Of a DNA stretch of 64,000 nucleotides, positions 45,680 through 56,096 are shown piece by piece. Below the pieces are notes generated by a model that was not told where the DNA came from, ran no database searches, and was given only the letters and a program-made list of their open reading frames with translations. How positions within the stretch are numbered: position 1 is the first letter of the stretch; each line of letters opens with the position of its first letter. The translations under genes were made by a program, and so were the position numbers. Origin of the DNA: Dendrocalamus latiflorus (lineage: Eukaryota > Streptophyta > Magnoliopsida > Poales > Poaceae); the NCBI GenBank assembly GCA_017311315.1, contig CM029672.1:6986463-7050462 (forward strand), in the 5' to 3' direction.

Positions 45680-45998
45680 CTATTGGAGATCTCCAAACAT
45701 GTCTTGAGAATGAAATTCTTCAAGTGTGTCCTCAATGCACATAAGATCATCTTTCTTTGGAGAAGCACATGTGTCTTTGAGTTCTTGAATGAACTTGTTC
45801 GCGGGCCGTCGTGGGCTGTGGGCTCGGGCGCCTCCGCGCTGAGCGCCGTCCGCTGGGACGCGCCGTGCTTCGCCTTCCTCTTTTCTTGATTCAAGAACAT
45901 CCAGGAATGCTATGTGGTTCTCACCTTTTGCTTCTCTGTTTGCACTTGTATGTATGTGTGCGTGTCGCTCGATTTGGAGAGAAACGTGACTGATAACG
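45680..45998 (-). pseudogene. Leader and residual gag C-terminus of copia element 1
   Basis: Only about 40 codons recall the gag end of copia element 2 (here DTLEEFHSQDMFGDLQ, there ENMIVEFTSNDPFGDFN). The capsid domain and zinc knuckle found in element 2 are absent. The first bases after the LTR (CGTTATCAGTCACG) are the probable PBS. A GC-rich insert of about 110 bp lies at 45790-45890. Confidence 0.6.
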
Positions 45999-46185
45999 TG
46001 TTGCAAGAGAAAGAATACAAGTGTACGTGATGAACTGTTGATCTATTCATTAGTCTAGAATCTGTACATGTTGATACATATATATAGATGATCATGGGGT
46101 GGTTTGAATAGATGTCTGTCTAAAAAGACATTTGTACATGGAGGCACCTATACATTTGAGCACCTTTTACTTTTTGCATGTAACA
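45999..46185 (-). repeat. 5' LTR of copia element 1
   Basis: This is the partner of 41481-41664. It begins TGTTACATGC and ends TTGCAACA on the minus strand, followed by GTTTT outside. Confidence 0.95.
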
Positions 46186-46442
46186 GTTTTGGTCTTTTCG
46201 GGAGGGCGCCATGTGGAAATCGCGGAGCGGTGATGTGTTTGGCCTTTTGGTGGGGCCCAGTTGTCGGTGTCTGGTGGTCTGAGCTTCGTTCCTTCCACGG
46301 AACAGACATGCCTGGTCCAACCATAATGTTTGTACTTTGTGTAACATTAGAACATGCATGCATGTCAGGATGCTACGAAATTACAATGGAACTTATGTGA
46401 TTTAACACACTGGCAAATTTAACAGATGGATTTCATGATTAA

Positions 46443-46714
46443 GAGCAAGTACAATAATATAGCCAACTAGTGGCTATAACACTTGTCCATTTCATCAATA
46501 GCCTTCAAAAAATAGTTCATACAATAAGGTAGCTATTACAATAACTATTTGACCCCACGTGTAAGAGAGTGAAATGCATATTTTTACGTGCTATAGCTAG
46601 CTGTAATTTAGTAGCCAGCTTCCTTCTCTCTCTTCCTTTCTATCTCTACCACGTAAGATTTTGTTGATATTATATTTGCTATAATCTGCTGACTAAGCCT
46701 TATTGTACCTGTTC
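46443..46714. mobile_element. Tourist-like MITE (272 bp) with TAA TSD
   Basis: The ends are GAGCAAGTACAATAA and, in reverse complement, GAACAGGTACAATAA. TAA flanks both sides (46440-46442, 46715-46717). Confidence 0.8.
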
Positions 46715-46873
46715 TAATCGTTTTGTGGTAAGATAATAGGAACATCTTGACGTAGACGTAAGCTGGGTGTAACAGGAAAGAGAGAGGTTTGGCATCCATG
46801 CCGCACATTGGAGCAATCTATATTTGTGCGAAATGTATTGGCCTAGATTTCAAACTAAGATGCCGTTTGGTTA

Positions 46874-47160
46874 GAACATCTTCAAGAGATACTCTATATG
46901 GCTCTTAATATTTAAATTTTAGAGTTGAAGGGTAAAAAGTAGTTCCAACAGATTTCCAAATAGACTTCCAAAAATAGAACACACCCAAAAAATAGGCTCT
47001 CGCTCTCTACTTATAGAGGATGATCTAGGCTCCCAATACTGTTTTTCTGGTTTAGGGTATCTGTTGGAGGGAATGATTATTTTGGGACCTTATATCGTGA
47101 TTAGGATCTGTAAAAAGAGATTTAGGGTGTGAATTTATTGGGCATCTCTTGGAGATGCTC
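46874..47160. mobile_element. Tourist-like MITE (287 bp) with TTA TSD
   Basis: The ends are GAACATCTTCAAGAGATAC and, in reverse complement, GAGCATCTCCAAGAGATGC. TTA flanks both sides (46871-46873, 47161-47163). The terminus resembles the MITE at 38196. Confidence 0.8.
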
Positions 47161-47163
47161 TTA

Positions 47164-48736
47164 CACTCGGCTTCTTTCTTTTGCATTTTGAAGTTAGGCT
47201 CTAAGAAAAGCTACAAAATTTGGGCTCCAAATCCATAATTTATTTTGAGATCGGTTTCAAATTTTTAGTTTATTTTTAGGCTTTGAAACCTGAGCGTTTG
47301 ATTAGAAAAATAGCTTTGAAGCTCCAAAAACTGAAGCTGCGTCCGCCCAGACAAGGCCTAAGTTGATGTTAAATGTTGGCATCGCCCCACTTGTTCGAGG
47401 AAGATACAGGAAAATACATTGTAACGTTGTCACCATGGTCTATGTTGGAACTGATTTGTGGTTTGTCGTTGACGTCCAATTTAGAAGTACCGTTTTTACT
47501 TACAGTATATTTCAATCTACTTACTGCATTTCTTTAATTGCTGTTTTATGCAAATTAATCCTATAAGCCGTCCATTGATGTCTTTATCATTAAGTTGCAT
47601 TTTCCGTGTGATTTGCGAAGTACAAGTTTTTACTCACCTTGCTATCTCATATCAGAGAAGGATGACTTCGACTACGGTGAGGACACGGACGCGTAGGACA
47701 CGTCTTACAGTCGACTGCATGTGGGTAGGCCTGGGCTTCGCTGTTTACTAGTTTGTTTCCGCAGATATTTGCTTTACTAGTGTTGCCAATGGGCATTGAT
47801 GTAAGACTTGGCCATAAGGCCATACTCTTATGTTTAATGTATATATTTGCTTGGTCATTTGCGCTCGATATGTATCTTTGTTTCGCTGTGTGCACTAACT
47901 GTTCCTGGACTAGCGCGATTCACACAGAGGGTTTCGGAGTCGTTGCTCCGGGGTCCGACAAAGCTCCCCCAAAAATTTTGTAATTTTTCACGATTATTTA
48001 CTATCTCTAAAAATTCTTGAAGGATATATAACTAAATCGGTCATTAGGGCCAACTGGAGGGCTAATCACCTGCCGCCTGATTACTAAATGGCAGGTGACC
48101 TACTACACGGTGACCAGTGCTAAGTGGCCTGTCACCCGGTAATGGTTGATGCGGCTCGTTTAATATATGTAACAACTCGTACAAATATCGAAATCTTATA
48201 AATTTTTAAGCCATATTCACAGTGGATAAAATTATCAAAAATTATACAGTCAAGTACATTATGTCGAGAGGCTGTACATAAAATTTCATAATATTTGAAC
48301 CCATTTGCTATATTGAAAAATTCAAAAAAATAATATGAAAAAATTAGAGCAGTCGGCTTAATCACTTGCCGTCTGCCCATGGGACAGTAGGCCACCAAAG
48401 TGGGTCAGGTGGCGAAGCAGCAGCCCTACGGTCTGGTTGCAAGGCGGTAGGCTGCCTGCCGTCTGCGGGCGTAGCAGGCTGGGTGGCAGGCCCATGCATC
48501 AGCAAGCTGACATTGCCGTCTGGCCACGGGACGGCAAAAGCGACACTTTTGCCAATACACTTTGTGTACTGCCATTTTTTTTGTAAATACAGATTCTAAC
48601 AGTGCCATATATGCCAAAACTTTTACTTGTAACATCATATAAATATGCTCTCATCAGTCACAAAATACATGCCGATTTAGATATTGACATATTTTTTGAA
48701 AACGCAACCCTTACTATTAATTATTATTTTAATATA
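47164..48736. other. Unassigned DNA with GC-rich inverted words
   Basis: No gene is supported. At 48055-48140 and 48355-48550 repeated and inverted words around CTGCCGTCTG and GGCAGG resemble subterminal sequences of large Mutator-like or PMD elements. No borders could be set. Confidence 0.4.
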
Positions 48737-49246
48737 CTATCTCTACTTTTAAATATAAGTCATTTTGTACATTGATACAACTTCAATATGACACTTTAAC
48801 CATCAATTTTATGTGAAAAATATGTTATTTCAAATAAAAATGCACATTATGAAAGTATATTTCATGAAGGATATATGGGGCATTTGTATTGGTTTCTGCT
48901 GATGACTTTTGGCTGAAAATAAAATAGTAACAACGAGCGGCACAAAAAGTGAAGGAGGGATGCGTGCACGAGACGAGAGTGAGAGAAATAGGGTACGCGA
49001 TGCGTTCGTGACCCTCTGACTTATCCTCGAAGCAAGACGGGAGTGAGAAGAGTGGAGAAGCCACTTCGAGAAGTCAGGTGTTTGTATAATCGTATTGGCT
49101 TATGACTTCTCCAAACAGGAGCCAGAAACAGAAGACAATATGAACAGAGCCATAGTAATACCAAATGTTTGTATATTAATGGTCAAATATGAAAATATTT
49201 GACTTGCACATATTCTAAAACGACTTATATTTGAAATCGGAGGTAG
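48737..49246. mobile_element. Stowaway (mariner-like) MITE, ~510 bp, probably with a nested insertion
   Basis: The left end CTATCTCTACTTTTAAATAT and right end (reverse complement CTACCTCCGATTTCAAATAT) match the grass Stowaway terminus type. TA lies on each side. The central part (about 48880-49150) is unlike the ends and has its own weak symmetry (TTCTGCTGATGACTT near 48895), so another element may sit inside. Confidence 0.65.
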
Positions 49247-49248
49247 TA

Positions 49249-50101
49249 GTTATAACACTTAGGAAAGCTATATTATTATAAAAATATTTTTAAATATATA
49301 TATAATTTATATATACTCAACTTAAATATTTTAAAAATATATCAATAGCTAAAATTTTAAATGTTTGACTACACTGATTTTGCAACCTTGCTTGGCATGC
49401 ATGGCTGACTAAGCCATAGGCATGAGCCAGGTGTCAAGACACCGAAGCAGGTTCAGCTCAAGTTGCTCAACTGTTCCCATCGATGTTCATCCATATCCAA
49501 AATAACAGTAAAGGGCATTTGGAACATGGGGATTTTCTCATATTATTGTAGGAATTAAGTGGCTGGAATTCCTAACGTACTGATGCCCTATTCAAAACGC
49601 AGGAATTTCACAGAAATTTTCCAAGAGTTTTAAAGAATAGATCAATTCCGTATGAATTAGAAAAAAAAATTCATGGTTGCAAACGGGTCCTACATAAGGT
49701 TTACATAAAGAGTCTAACGCAAATAGCCCAGCCCAAACCCATAGTTGACAGAGGCTTTTTGTTTTTGCCCCGAAATGAACGGACCTTACTATATTTTCAA
49801 GTAGGAGTATAGGAAAAGTCCAAATATCCTTACAAGATGGACCTCGGCTACCTCCGGATCCAACAGAAGCTTGATCCATTATATTGGGCTACATAAGCCC
49901 ATAGTAGTTGGGCCTATATGGGCCAGATACATTAACCCTACAAAAGAATCCGGCCCGCTTACACTGGCGGCCCAAAAGACCGCGCGGTGAGCAGCCCCAA
50001 ACATCTGACGGAGCCAACCAGGAAACCACGCACCCCCACCGCGTACGCCAAAACCTCGCAGGCGAACCGGCCGCCGCCGCCGTAGCAGCAGCAGGAGGGG
50101 G
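49249..50101. other. Upstream region of the bL28m gene
   Basis: The region is AT-rich to about 49860, then increasingly GC-rich. GGGCC-type words (GGGCTACATAAGCCCA, TGGGCCTATATGGGCC, CGGCCCAAAAGACC) lie at 49888-49978. GGCCCA/TGGGCC site II-like motifs are common in promoters of plant ribosomal and mitochondrial protein genes, and fit the gene that follows. Confidence 0.55.
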
Positions 50102-52453
50102 ATGTCGTTCCGGGCGCGGGAGATGTACAAGAAGGTGGTGCGGCGCGTGGGCGGCGAGGGGAAGCTGCCGGCGGAGCTGATGGAGTCGGTGAAGAACATG
50201 CTGCCCAACAGCAAGGTCGTCATGGGCCGGGCCAAGCGCGGCATCTTCGCCGGCCGCCACATCCAGTTCGGCAACAAGGTCTCCGAGGACGGCGGCAACA
50301 AGTAGGCAAATCTCGCTCGCCTCTTCGCTCGTGCAATCTCTTTTGAGTTTCTCCTAATCTACGCGCATAGTTAATTTGGAAGTGTAGTTGTAAGGTCCAG
50401 TTCTTGGATTGGGGGAAAATAATGCCTTTGGTGCTTCTTGAGAAGTTTGGATTTGACGCGACGGCGGTATGATCATTTCGATTTGAGTGGGTGGGATGGG
50501 AGGGACAAAGTGCGATGTTTATCTTTGTGCCTCAAATTTAGTTGTTCACATCGAAAATGCTCATTTTATTGTGGGATTTATCGACCTGGATGCCAAGTCT
50601 CTGTAGAAAATGAACAAATTGCATTGAAGAATAGCGAGGTGCGGGGAAATGTGACAGAAGCTGATGAGACGAGTGGGGAGCGAAGGGGATTGGTAAGGGA
50701 GGCGCTGCGCAGTCGCCCCCTCCTATTTTCGATTGTTCACTTGTCTAATTAGTTAGCTTTCCTAATCACCAACTTGAGAATTGGATGGGTTGAGGATTGA
50801 ATCGGGTTTTGGTGCAATTCGTTCCCCATTCTGGATTGGCCTTGATAATTTGGATCAGATGCATGGAGCCTTTGATGATTGGAATGCCCGAGTGAACAAA
50901 TTTTTGCTAGATTTTTATGATATTGCACGACACGTTATGCTAACACTGGAGTTATAAGTTCCTAGATTGTTTGGCTACTGCTATCGATGTATGTTATGTG
51001 CATTTTGGATGGAAGCATGGTTGGACTTTGATTACTTGATTTCAGTCACCCTCCCCTCTAGTGGACATATGCAAACTGTTATGCCATCAAAACAGAAAAA
51101 AGGAGCCCCTTTGTACTCTCCTTTGCCTATGTAAATTCTCAAAAAGGTGGTGGAGGCAGCTAAGATGTTGCTTACTTGCTTCATCCATGTAACTTCTACT
51201 CTATTTGATTCTGTAATGATAATTTCAAATTTGATCAAGCTACTAGTCATCTTGAGAATGAGTGATAAATAGACAACTGCATAATCTTGCAAAATCTTAT
51301 CTCCTTCCTGACCTTGCCACCACCATCTTATACAGTCAGCGTGGCCTCATGATTCATTTGGTCCTTTATGATGCAAAGATAATATGTTAACAATCCAGTC
51401 ACCCTTTCTAAGAAGGAAAACAGCAGGGGAATAATTCCAATCATTTGCATTTATTCTTAAGCTAATTCAATAGTTGCTTTCAGATACCTGTTTTGATGGG
51501 GTTTACTTGATTTAATCATCATGTGTACTCACTACTGAGCTGATTGATGGGATTTACTTGATTCAATCATCATGTGTACTCACTAGTCGCTTTTCAGCTG
51601 GTTGATGAATCCAACCACTGAACCCATTACTTTGGGATAATTCCTATAACCTCTAGACATAGTGCAAAGCTGCTTAGTTAACAATATGTGATTATTCCTG
51701 TAACCCCTAGGCTTGCATCCTTTCGTCCCTATAACAAAGCAGTAGTGTTAGGACCTGCATCTTTGGATCTCTTTAACAAAGCAATAATGTTCTTACTATT
51801 AGGAATGTGTAATTATGCAGTAGGCACATTTATAAACTTCTGCAATTTGCACATTCAAAACATTTCCTGTTAATTAATTTGCCATAGGGCATAAGGCTTT
51901 CCTAAGAATTTCTTAGTCTGTTTTTTTAAATCTCCCCCCCCCCCCTCACTCACTATACAAACTTAGCGGTTGGGGTTGCATTTTATTACCATTTGATTAT
52001 ATAGTCTTTTGTTTGTTCAGGTCAAGGCGAACATGGAAGCCAAATGTTCAGGAGAAGCGTCTTTTCAGCTATATTCATGACCGGCACATTAGAGTCAAGG
52101 TAACCACTCATGCACTCCGGTGCATTGACAAAGCTGGCGGGATAGATGAATACCTCCTGAAGACACCTTACAACAAAATGGATACTGAGATGGGGATAGT
52201 CTGGAAGGCAAAGATTGAGAAGATGTATTCAGAGCTAGCTGAAATGGAAGTAGGATTCTTCCCTCCCGAGGAAGAAGCTAAGATCGAACGGGGTTTGGAG
52301 GAGGTTCGAGCTGCGAAAAGAGAGTTCCGTAGGGAAGCAAGAAGAGCTTTGGCAAAGCAGAGTCAGCTAGAAGCGGGTGACGCTGATGATGAACAAACAA
52401 CTGAAGTCGCAGGTACAAATGAAGAGGTGTCTGATGTTGGGGAGAAGTCTTAG
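50102..52453 (+). CDS. Ribosomal protein bL28, mitochondrial type
   Basis: Exon 1 is 50102-50301 and exon 2 is 52021-52453, joined across a 1.72-kb phase-2 intron (GTAGGC...TTGTTCAG). They encode 210 residues. The L28 domain spans about residues 39-108: MGRAKRGIFAGRHIQFGN, then SRRTWKPNVQEKRLFS and KVTTHALRCIDKAGGID, the classic L28 end. A charged C-terminal extension rich in Glu, Lys and Ala (160-210) follows. Bacterial L28 is about 78 residues; the longer form with this tail is that of plant mitochondrial ribosomes, where it belongs to the large subunit. The N-terminus has no long presequence but is basic and amphipathic (RAREMYKKVVRRVG). It runs convergent with PsbQ. No lesion is seen. Confidence 0.9.
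50302..52020 (+). other. Intron of the bL28m gene
   Basis: The intron contains a direct repeat of about 54 bp at 51492-51595 (GGGATTTACTTGATTCAATC words) and a 13-base poly-C run at 51933-51945 close to the acceptor. Short open frames inside are not conserved-looking. Confidence 0.85.
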
Positions 52454-52894
52454 CCTGGACCTGCACACGTCATGATTGGTAAATGTGACTCTGTAACTTC
52501 TATTTCAGGAATCATCATTGTCTGTGTGAAATTTGTTGACAATTTATTTATCTATTCAATTTGTTAGTAGTTAAATATTGAAGATTTTCTTGGAATATTG
52601 ATGATAATTGATACCGCAAAGTTCCACATTGTTAGCGCCCAAAATTTTAAATGTATGCTAGAAAAGGGATGTGCAGATATATTCATGTAATTTAAATTTA
52701 ATTCATTGTTGATCCATATAAAACCTCTCGTATTACTGCATACTGCAGTATTATTTTGGACTTCATCTAGGGGGAACCTTTCTTTTGTGATGTCAAATCA
52801 AATTCGGGCAAAAGTTTATCTGCACAACAATTATTTCAGCTACGTATCATCTGATTCTGTGCGTTTTGGTTTGTTGTATTGGGTTCCTGGATAT

Positions 52895-53167
52895 GAGAAA
52901 ATTGCTATAATGGGACTCCAAACAACGTGTTTCGCTATAATAGAACTTCTAACGTTGACATCGCTAAAATGACACCCGAAACATTAGCTTCTCGTAATAC
53001 ATGACATTTGGCTAATGTTTCGAAATACCCGAACATTGGAATTAAAAGAGCCAAATGTCATGTATTACGAGAAACCAATGTTTCGGGTGTCATTTTAGCG
53101 ATGTCAACGTTAGAAGTTCTATTATAGTGAAACACGTTGTTTGGAGTCCCATTATAGCAATTTTCTC
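52895..53167. mobile_element. Mutator-type foldback MITE (273 bp), 118-bp arms, perfect 9-bp TSD
   Basis: The two arms starting GAGAAAATTGCTATAATGGG are near-identical in reverse complement over about 118 bp and enclose a loop of about 35 bp. The flanks CCTGGATAT (52886-52894 and 53168-53176) are identical. It sits in the 3' flank of bL28m. The transcript would form a long hairpin if read through. Confidence 0.9.
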
Positions 53168-53176
53168 CCTGGATAT

Positions 53177-54124
53177 AAGTACCTGATTCTTCATAAACAA
53201 CAAATATATGTCGCATTTATTTACCACCTTTTATATTGTAAGCATTAGATTTCAGACCCCCTGTATGCATGCATGGGCCCTTTTGTAGTCCAACGTTATG
53301 TTGGAACTGACATATTTCTTTTCTTGCAGACCAAAAAAGAAAAAAAAACAAAGAGAAACATTGAGTGTCCTTGACAAAATAATGGTAGATTTTCATTTCA
53401 TATAGAGCGGGGAGAACATCTTGCAAGTTAATTACCCCCCTTTTTCTGGAAGTATCAGTGTATCCTTAGCCGAAGTCTACTATCCATCGGCATCTTGGTG
53501 TTGTAAGCAGTTGCAAATTTGGTGGATTTTTTGTACAATTATTGAATACTCTAGTGTCAGAATTCAGATAATTTTCTTCTAGAATCTTCTATCTTCTGCA
53601 ACTGTCCCTTAAACTGAAATGTTGAAATAATCTACGCCTGACACAACAAATGGTAATTAGCTAGAGTTATGACATTTTCTAGCTGATTCTGTTACATTCA
53701 TATTCTTTGTTACTATTCTGAGCTTCGTACTTACTTTTAAAATCAAGCAAAAATATTGATTAGAAGCTGATGGTAGTAGCATGGAAAGATTTGGAGGAAT
53801 CGTCTGGTTGGGCTAACTCTGCGCGCGCGGATGCTGCTATTCATGGCCATTGGGCTCATATTCGCCTCCTTATATTCGAAACTTGTAATATGATACCATT
53901 CGATCCACACGAATTTTGTGTTAATGTTGTTGGGATGTGTTGGCCTTTTCTCCTCTTTTTTCCCCATGATAATTGCATCTGTTCGGAATCGTTAGTTGCC
54001 AAGAACTCAATATAGAAGCATACTTAGTGCTTGTTGATATAATATCAACAGAGAAGGTACAATGCCGGTTCCATATGAACAAACATAAAAAGCCTGGAAG
54101 TACACGGCCATTATGTGGATTCCT
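53177..54124. other. Convergent intergenic region between bL28m and PsbQ
   Basis: AT-rich sequence without a supported gene. Polyadenylation of PsbQ probably occurs within the last 200 bp before 54125. Confidence 0.5.
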
Positions 54125-55578
54125 CTAGCCTAGCTTCGAGAGGACATCGTTGAGAGCAGATTTGGTCTCTGCGTAGCACTTCTCGGCTTCTGTGGGGCTC
54201 TTGATCTTGGCTGCATGGTCAAGCTGCAAAAAGGGAGAAGCTCACACCTGTTAGTTCTGCAGTTATTGTGAAATGTGCAGGTTGAGCACTGGTGATTTCC
54301 GAAGAAAAGCTCTCTGAATTTGTAGGGATGTTATGAATGGTTACCCCATCAATGATGTCGAAGAGCTTGCCGGTGAGGTCCTTGAGGCCCTTCTTCTCCT
54401 CCTTGGACTTAGAGGAGATGACGGTGTTGAGGTCGTAGCGCAGGTACCCTGCCTTGAGGCGGAGGTCGTCCCTGACGTACGGCCATTGCTTCTTGTCGAT
54501 GAGTGGCTTGAGGTTGATGATGTCCTGGGCCGACTCCTTGGCCCTCGCCGCCGCGGCGGCCGGCGGCAGTGGCTGTATGTAGAACCGCTCCTTCAGGGGG
54601 AGGTCCAGGTCCCTCGGCTGGTCGGCGTTCAGGGTTCCGGCTGCCACAATAAGGGGTGCGTTAGGTCGGGTATTCAGTATTCTGCATGCACGCATGTGAA
54701 AGTTCATTTCTATTTATATCAGCTTGTCGATTTGGACAAAATCCTGCTTCTCCATATGATTTATTGACTGAATTCGCCTATGTTTCACTTAGTTCAAATT
54801 GATTAACACTCCTAGAGTATTACCCCATCCAGTCACTTATAAGTGACGTTTTAGATAGGGTTTAGAATACCAACGTTAGGCCAATTACCACTAGTACTGA
54901 CTGGATTACCCCTATTAACTGCTGGGAATTACGTTCTCTGGGGAATTGGTGCAAATCTTCCTTATAACTTATTTGGCTACGGGCGGTGCTCTTCTTTTTT
55001 TTTTCCGCTAAAAACTATTTTCTATAGTAACTAGCTTTTCTACTAAAATTAGTTTTTAAATAGAAGTACTACCATTTTAGTTCAAGAAATAGAAAACATG
55101 ATTGGTAAAACTGATTAAAATCTTAAGAGCTTTTCCAAAAGAATGACGCTACATCTTGCTATACTGTTTTATATAAATCAAAAGGCTCAATAAATTCCAA
55201 ATAGAAATTATACCTTGCATAATGTTCAAATCGAAACAGTACTGATCAACCAAGATGTAGAAGCTTGGAAACGTCTAAAACGAACATATGTATGAGCTGG
55301 AGGCACTCACGAAGTCCACCGGAGGGCGCCGGCGCCGGCCCAACCTTGATGGGCTTGGCGGTGATGGCGAGCACCGCCTGCGCGAACGCCCCGCCGGCGA
55401 CACCGCTCGCCATGAGGCCAAGAACCGCGCGGCGGCCGGCCTGAGCGGCGGTCTCGCCCTCGGCCGACGACGCCCTGACGTTCATCCTGGCCCTGCCGGC
55501 GCGCCTGCTCGCCGGGCCCGGGAGCACGGCCTGCGACGAGCCACGTAAGCCGGTCATGGACGCCATGGCTTGTGCCAT
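54125..55578 (-). CDS. PSBQ: Photosystem II oxygen-evolving enhancer protein 3 (PsbQ)
   Basis: Three exons (about 55311-55578, 54345-54640 and 54125-54223) encode a 220-residue precursor. Residues 1-45 form a Ser/Arg/Ala-rich chloroplast transit peptide. A twin-arginine lumen signal follows (RRAVLGLMASGVAGGAFAQ from about 49). The mature protein begins near residue 70 and forms the PsbQ four-helix bundle: LPLKERFYIQPLPPAAAAAR, DIINLKPLIDKKQWPYVRDD, LKDLTGKLFDIIDG, KSPTEAEKCYAETKSALNDV. PsbQ binds the lumenal face of photosystem II and stabilises calcium and chloride at the oxygen-evolving centre. Splice sites are canonical and all junctions are in frame. Its promoter has light-response motifs, and a copia element lies 326 bp upstream. 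No defect is seen. Confidence 0.95.
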
Positions 55579-55705
55579 CTCAGCTCAGACCTTAGCTATG
55601 CTCCTCTCTGCCCAGAGTCCTTTCTCTCTCTTGAGCTAGCAGCCTCTCGCTTAAGTGGCAGTGTGATATGAGGAGGACGTGTTGGTGTATTTTGCAGTCG
55701 CGAAC

Positions 55706-55723
55706 CTTATCTGACTGGATAAG
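55706..55723. promoter_or_regulatory. PSBQ: Inverted pair of I-boxes in the PsbQ promoter
   Basis: CTTATC (55706-55711) and GATAAG (55718-55723) form an inverted pair about 130-145 bp upstream of the ATG. GATAAG I-boxes are established elements of light-regulated plant promoters. Function here is inferred from sequence only. Confidence 0.6.
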
Positions 55724-55792
55724 TTGGCGGCCAGTGCGCGCGCGCCATGTGGCGCGGTGCATCGGCCGGCCTCCGTTTGGATTGCCCCGCGG

Positions 55793-55813
55793 CCAATGGG
55801 GGCGTGACACGTG
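55793..55813. promoter_or_regulatory. PSBQ: CCAAT and G-box (CACGTG) in the PsbQ promoter
   Basis: CCAAT at 55793-55797 and CACGTG at 55808-55813 lie 215-235 bp upstream of the ATG. G-box plus I-box is the classic light-responsive combination bound by bZIP/HY5 and MYB-like factors. The copia insertion at 55904 falls just beyond this module and leaves it whole. Confidence 0.65.
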
Positions 55814-55903
55814 TAACAGCCGTGAGATTTTCTTGTTTCGTCAGGCTGTTACACTGGCGAGTGGCGACCTTGCTTCCGCTGCAGCACACAAGGCAGAAGA
55901 AAC

Positions 55904-56096
55904 TGTTACAACTTGTGACGTTGTATGGATGATCTCATCTGCAGTTACTCTCTCTCTCTCATCTGAACCGATGGCTCCATGGAGCAGTTGTCCATGGCAT
56001 CCGTACGGCATGTATAAATACATATCAATGATCAATGAAAGTATAACTCGTTCATTTTGCCATTCACTGTGTTCCAGTTTCAAGTTAGATTTTACA
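55904..56096 (+). repeat. 5' LTR of copia element 2
   Basis: The LTR starts TGTTACAACTTGTGACG and ends TTTTACA. It contains a CT microsatellite and TATAAATA at about 56012. The next bases, CGTTATCAACATGCTC, are the probable primer-binding region. Confidence 0.95.

Larger units (their letters stand above)
41481..46185 (-). mobile_element. Ty1/copia element 1 (4.7 kb), gag mostly deleted
   Basis: The two LTRs (184 and 187 bp) and the GTTTT target-site duplication (41476-41480, 46186-46190) are complete. A polypurine tract CAAGGGGGAG borders the 3' LTR. On the minus strand the order is 5' LTR, short gag tail, protease, integrase, reverse transcriptase, RNase H, the copia order. Most of gag is missing and pol has several breaks. 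It lies 257 bp upstream of H2A gene 2 in the same transcriptional direction, with its 3' LTR facing the gene. Confidence 0.95.
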
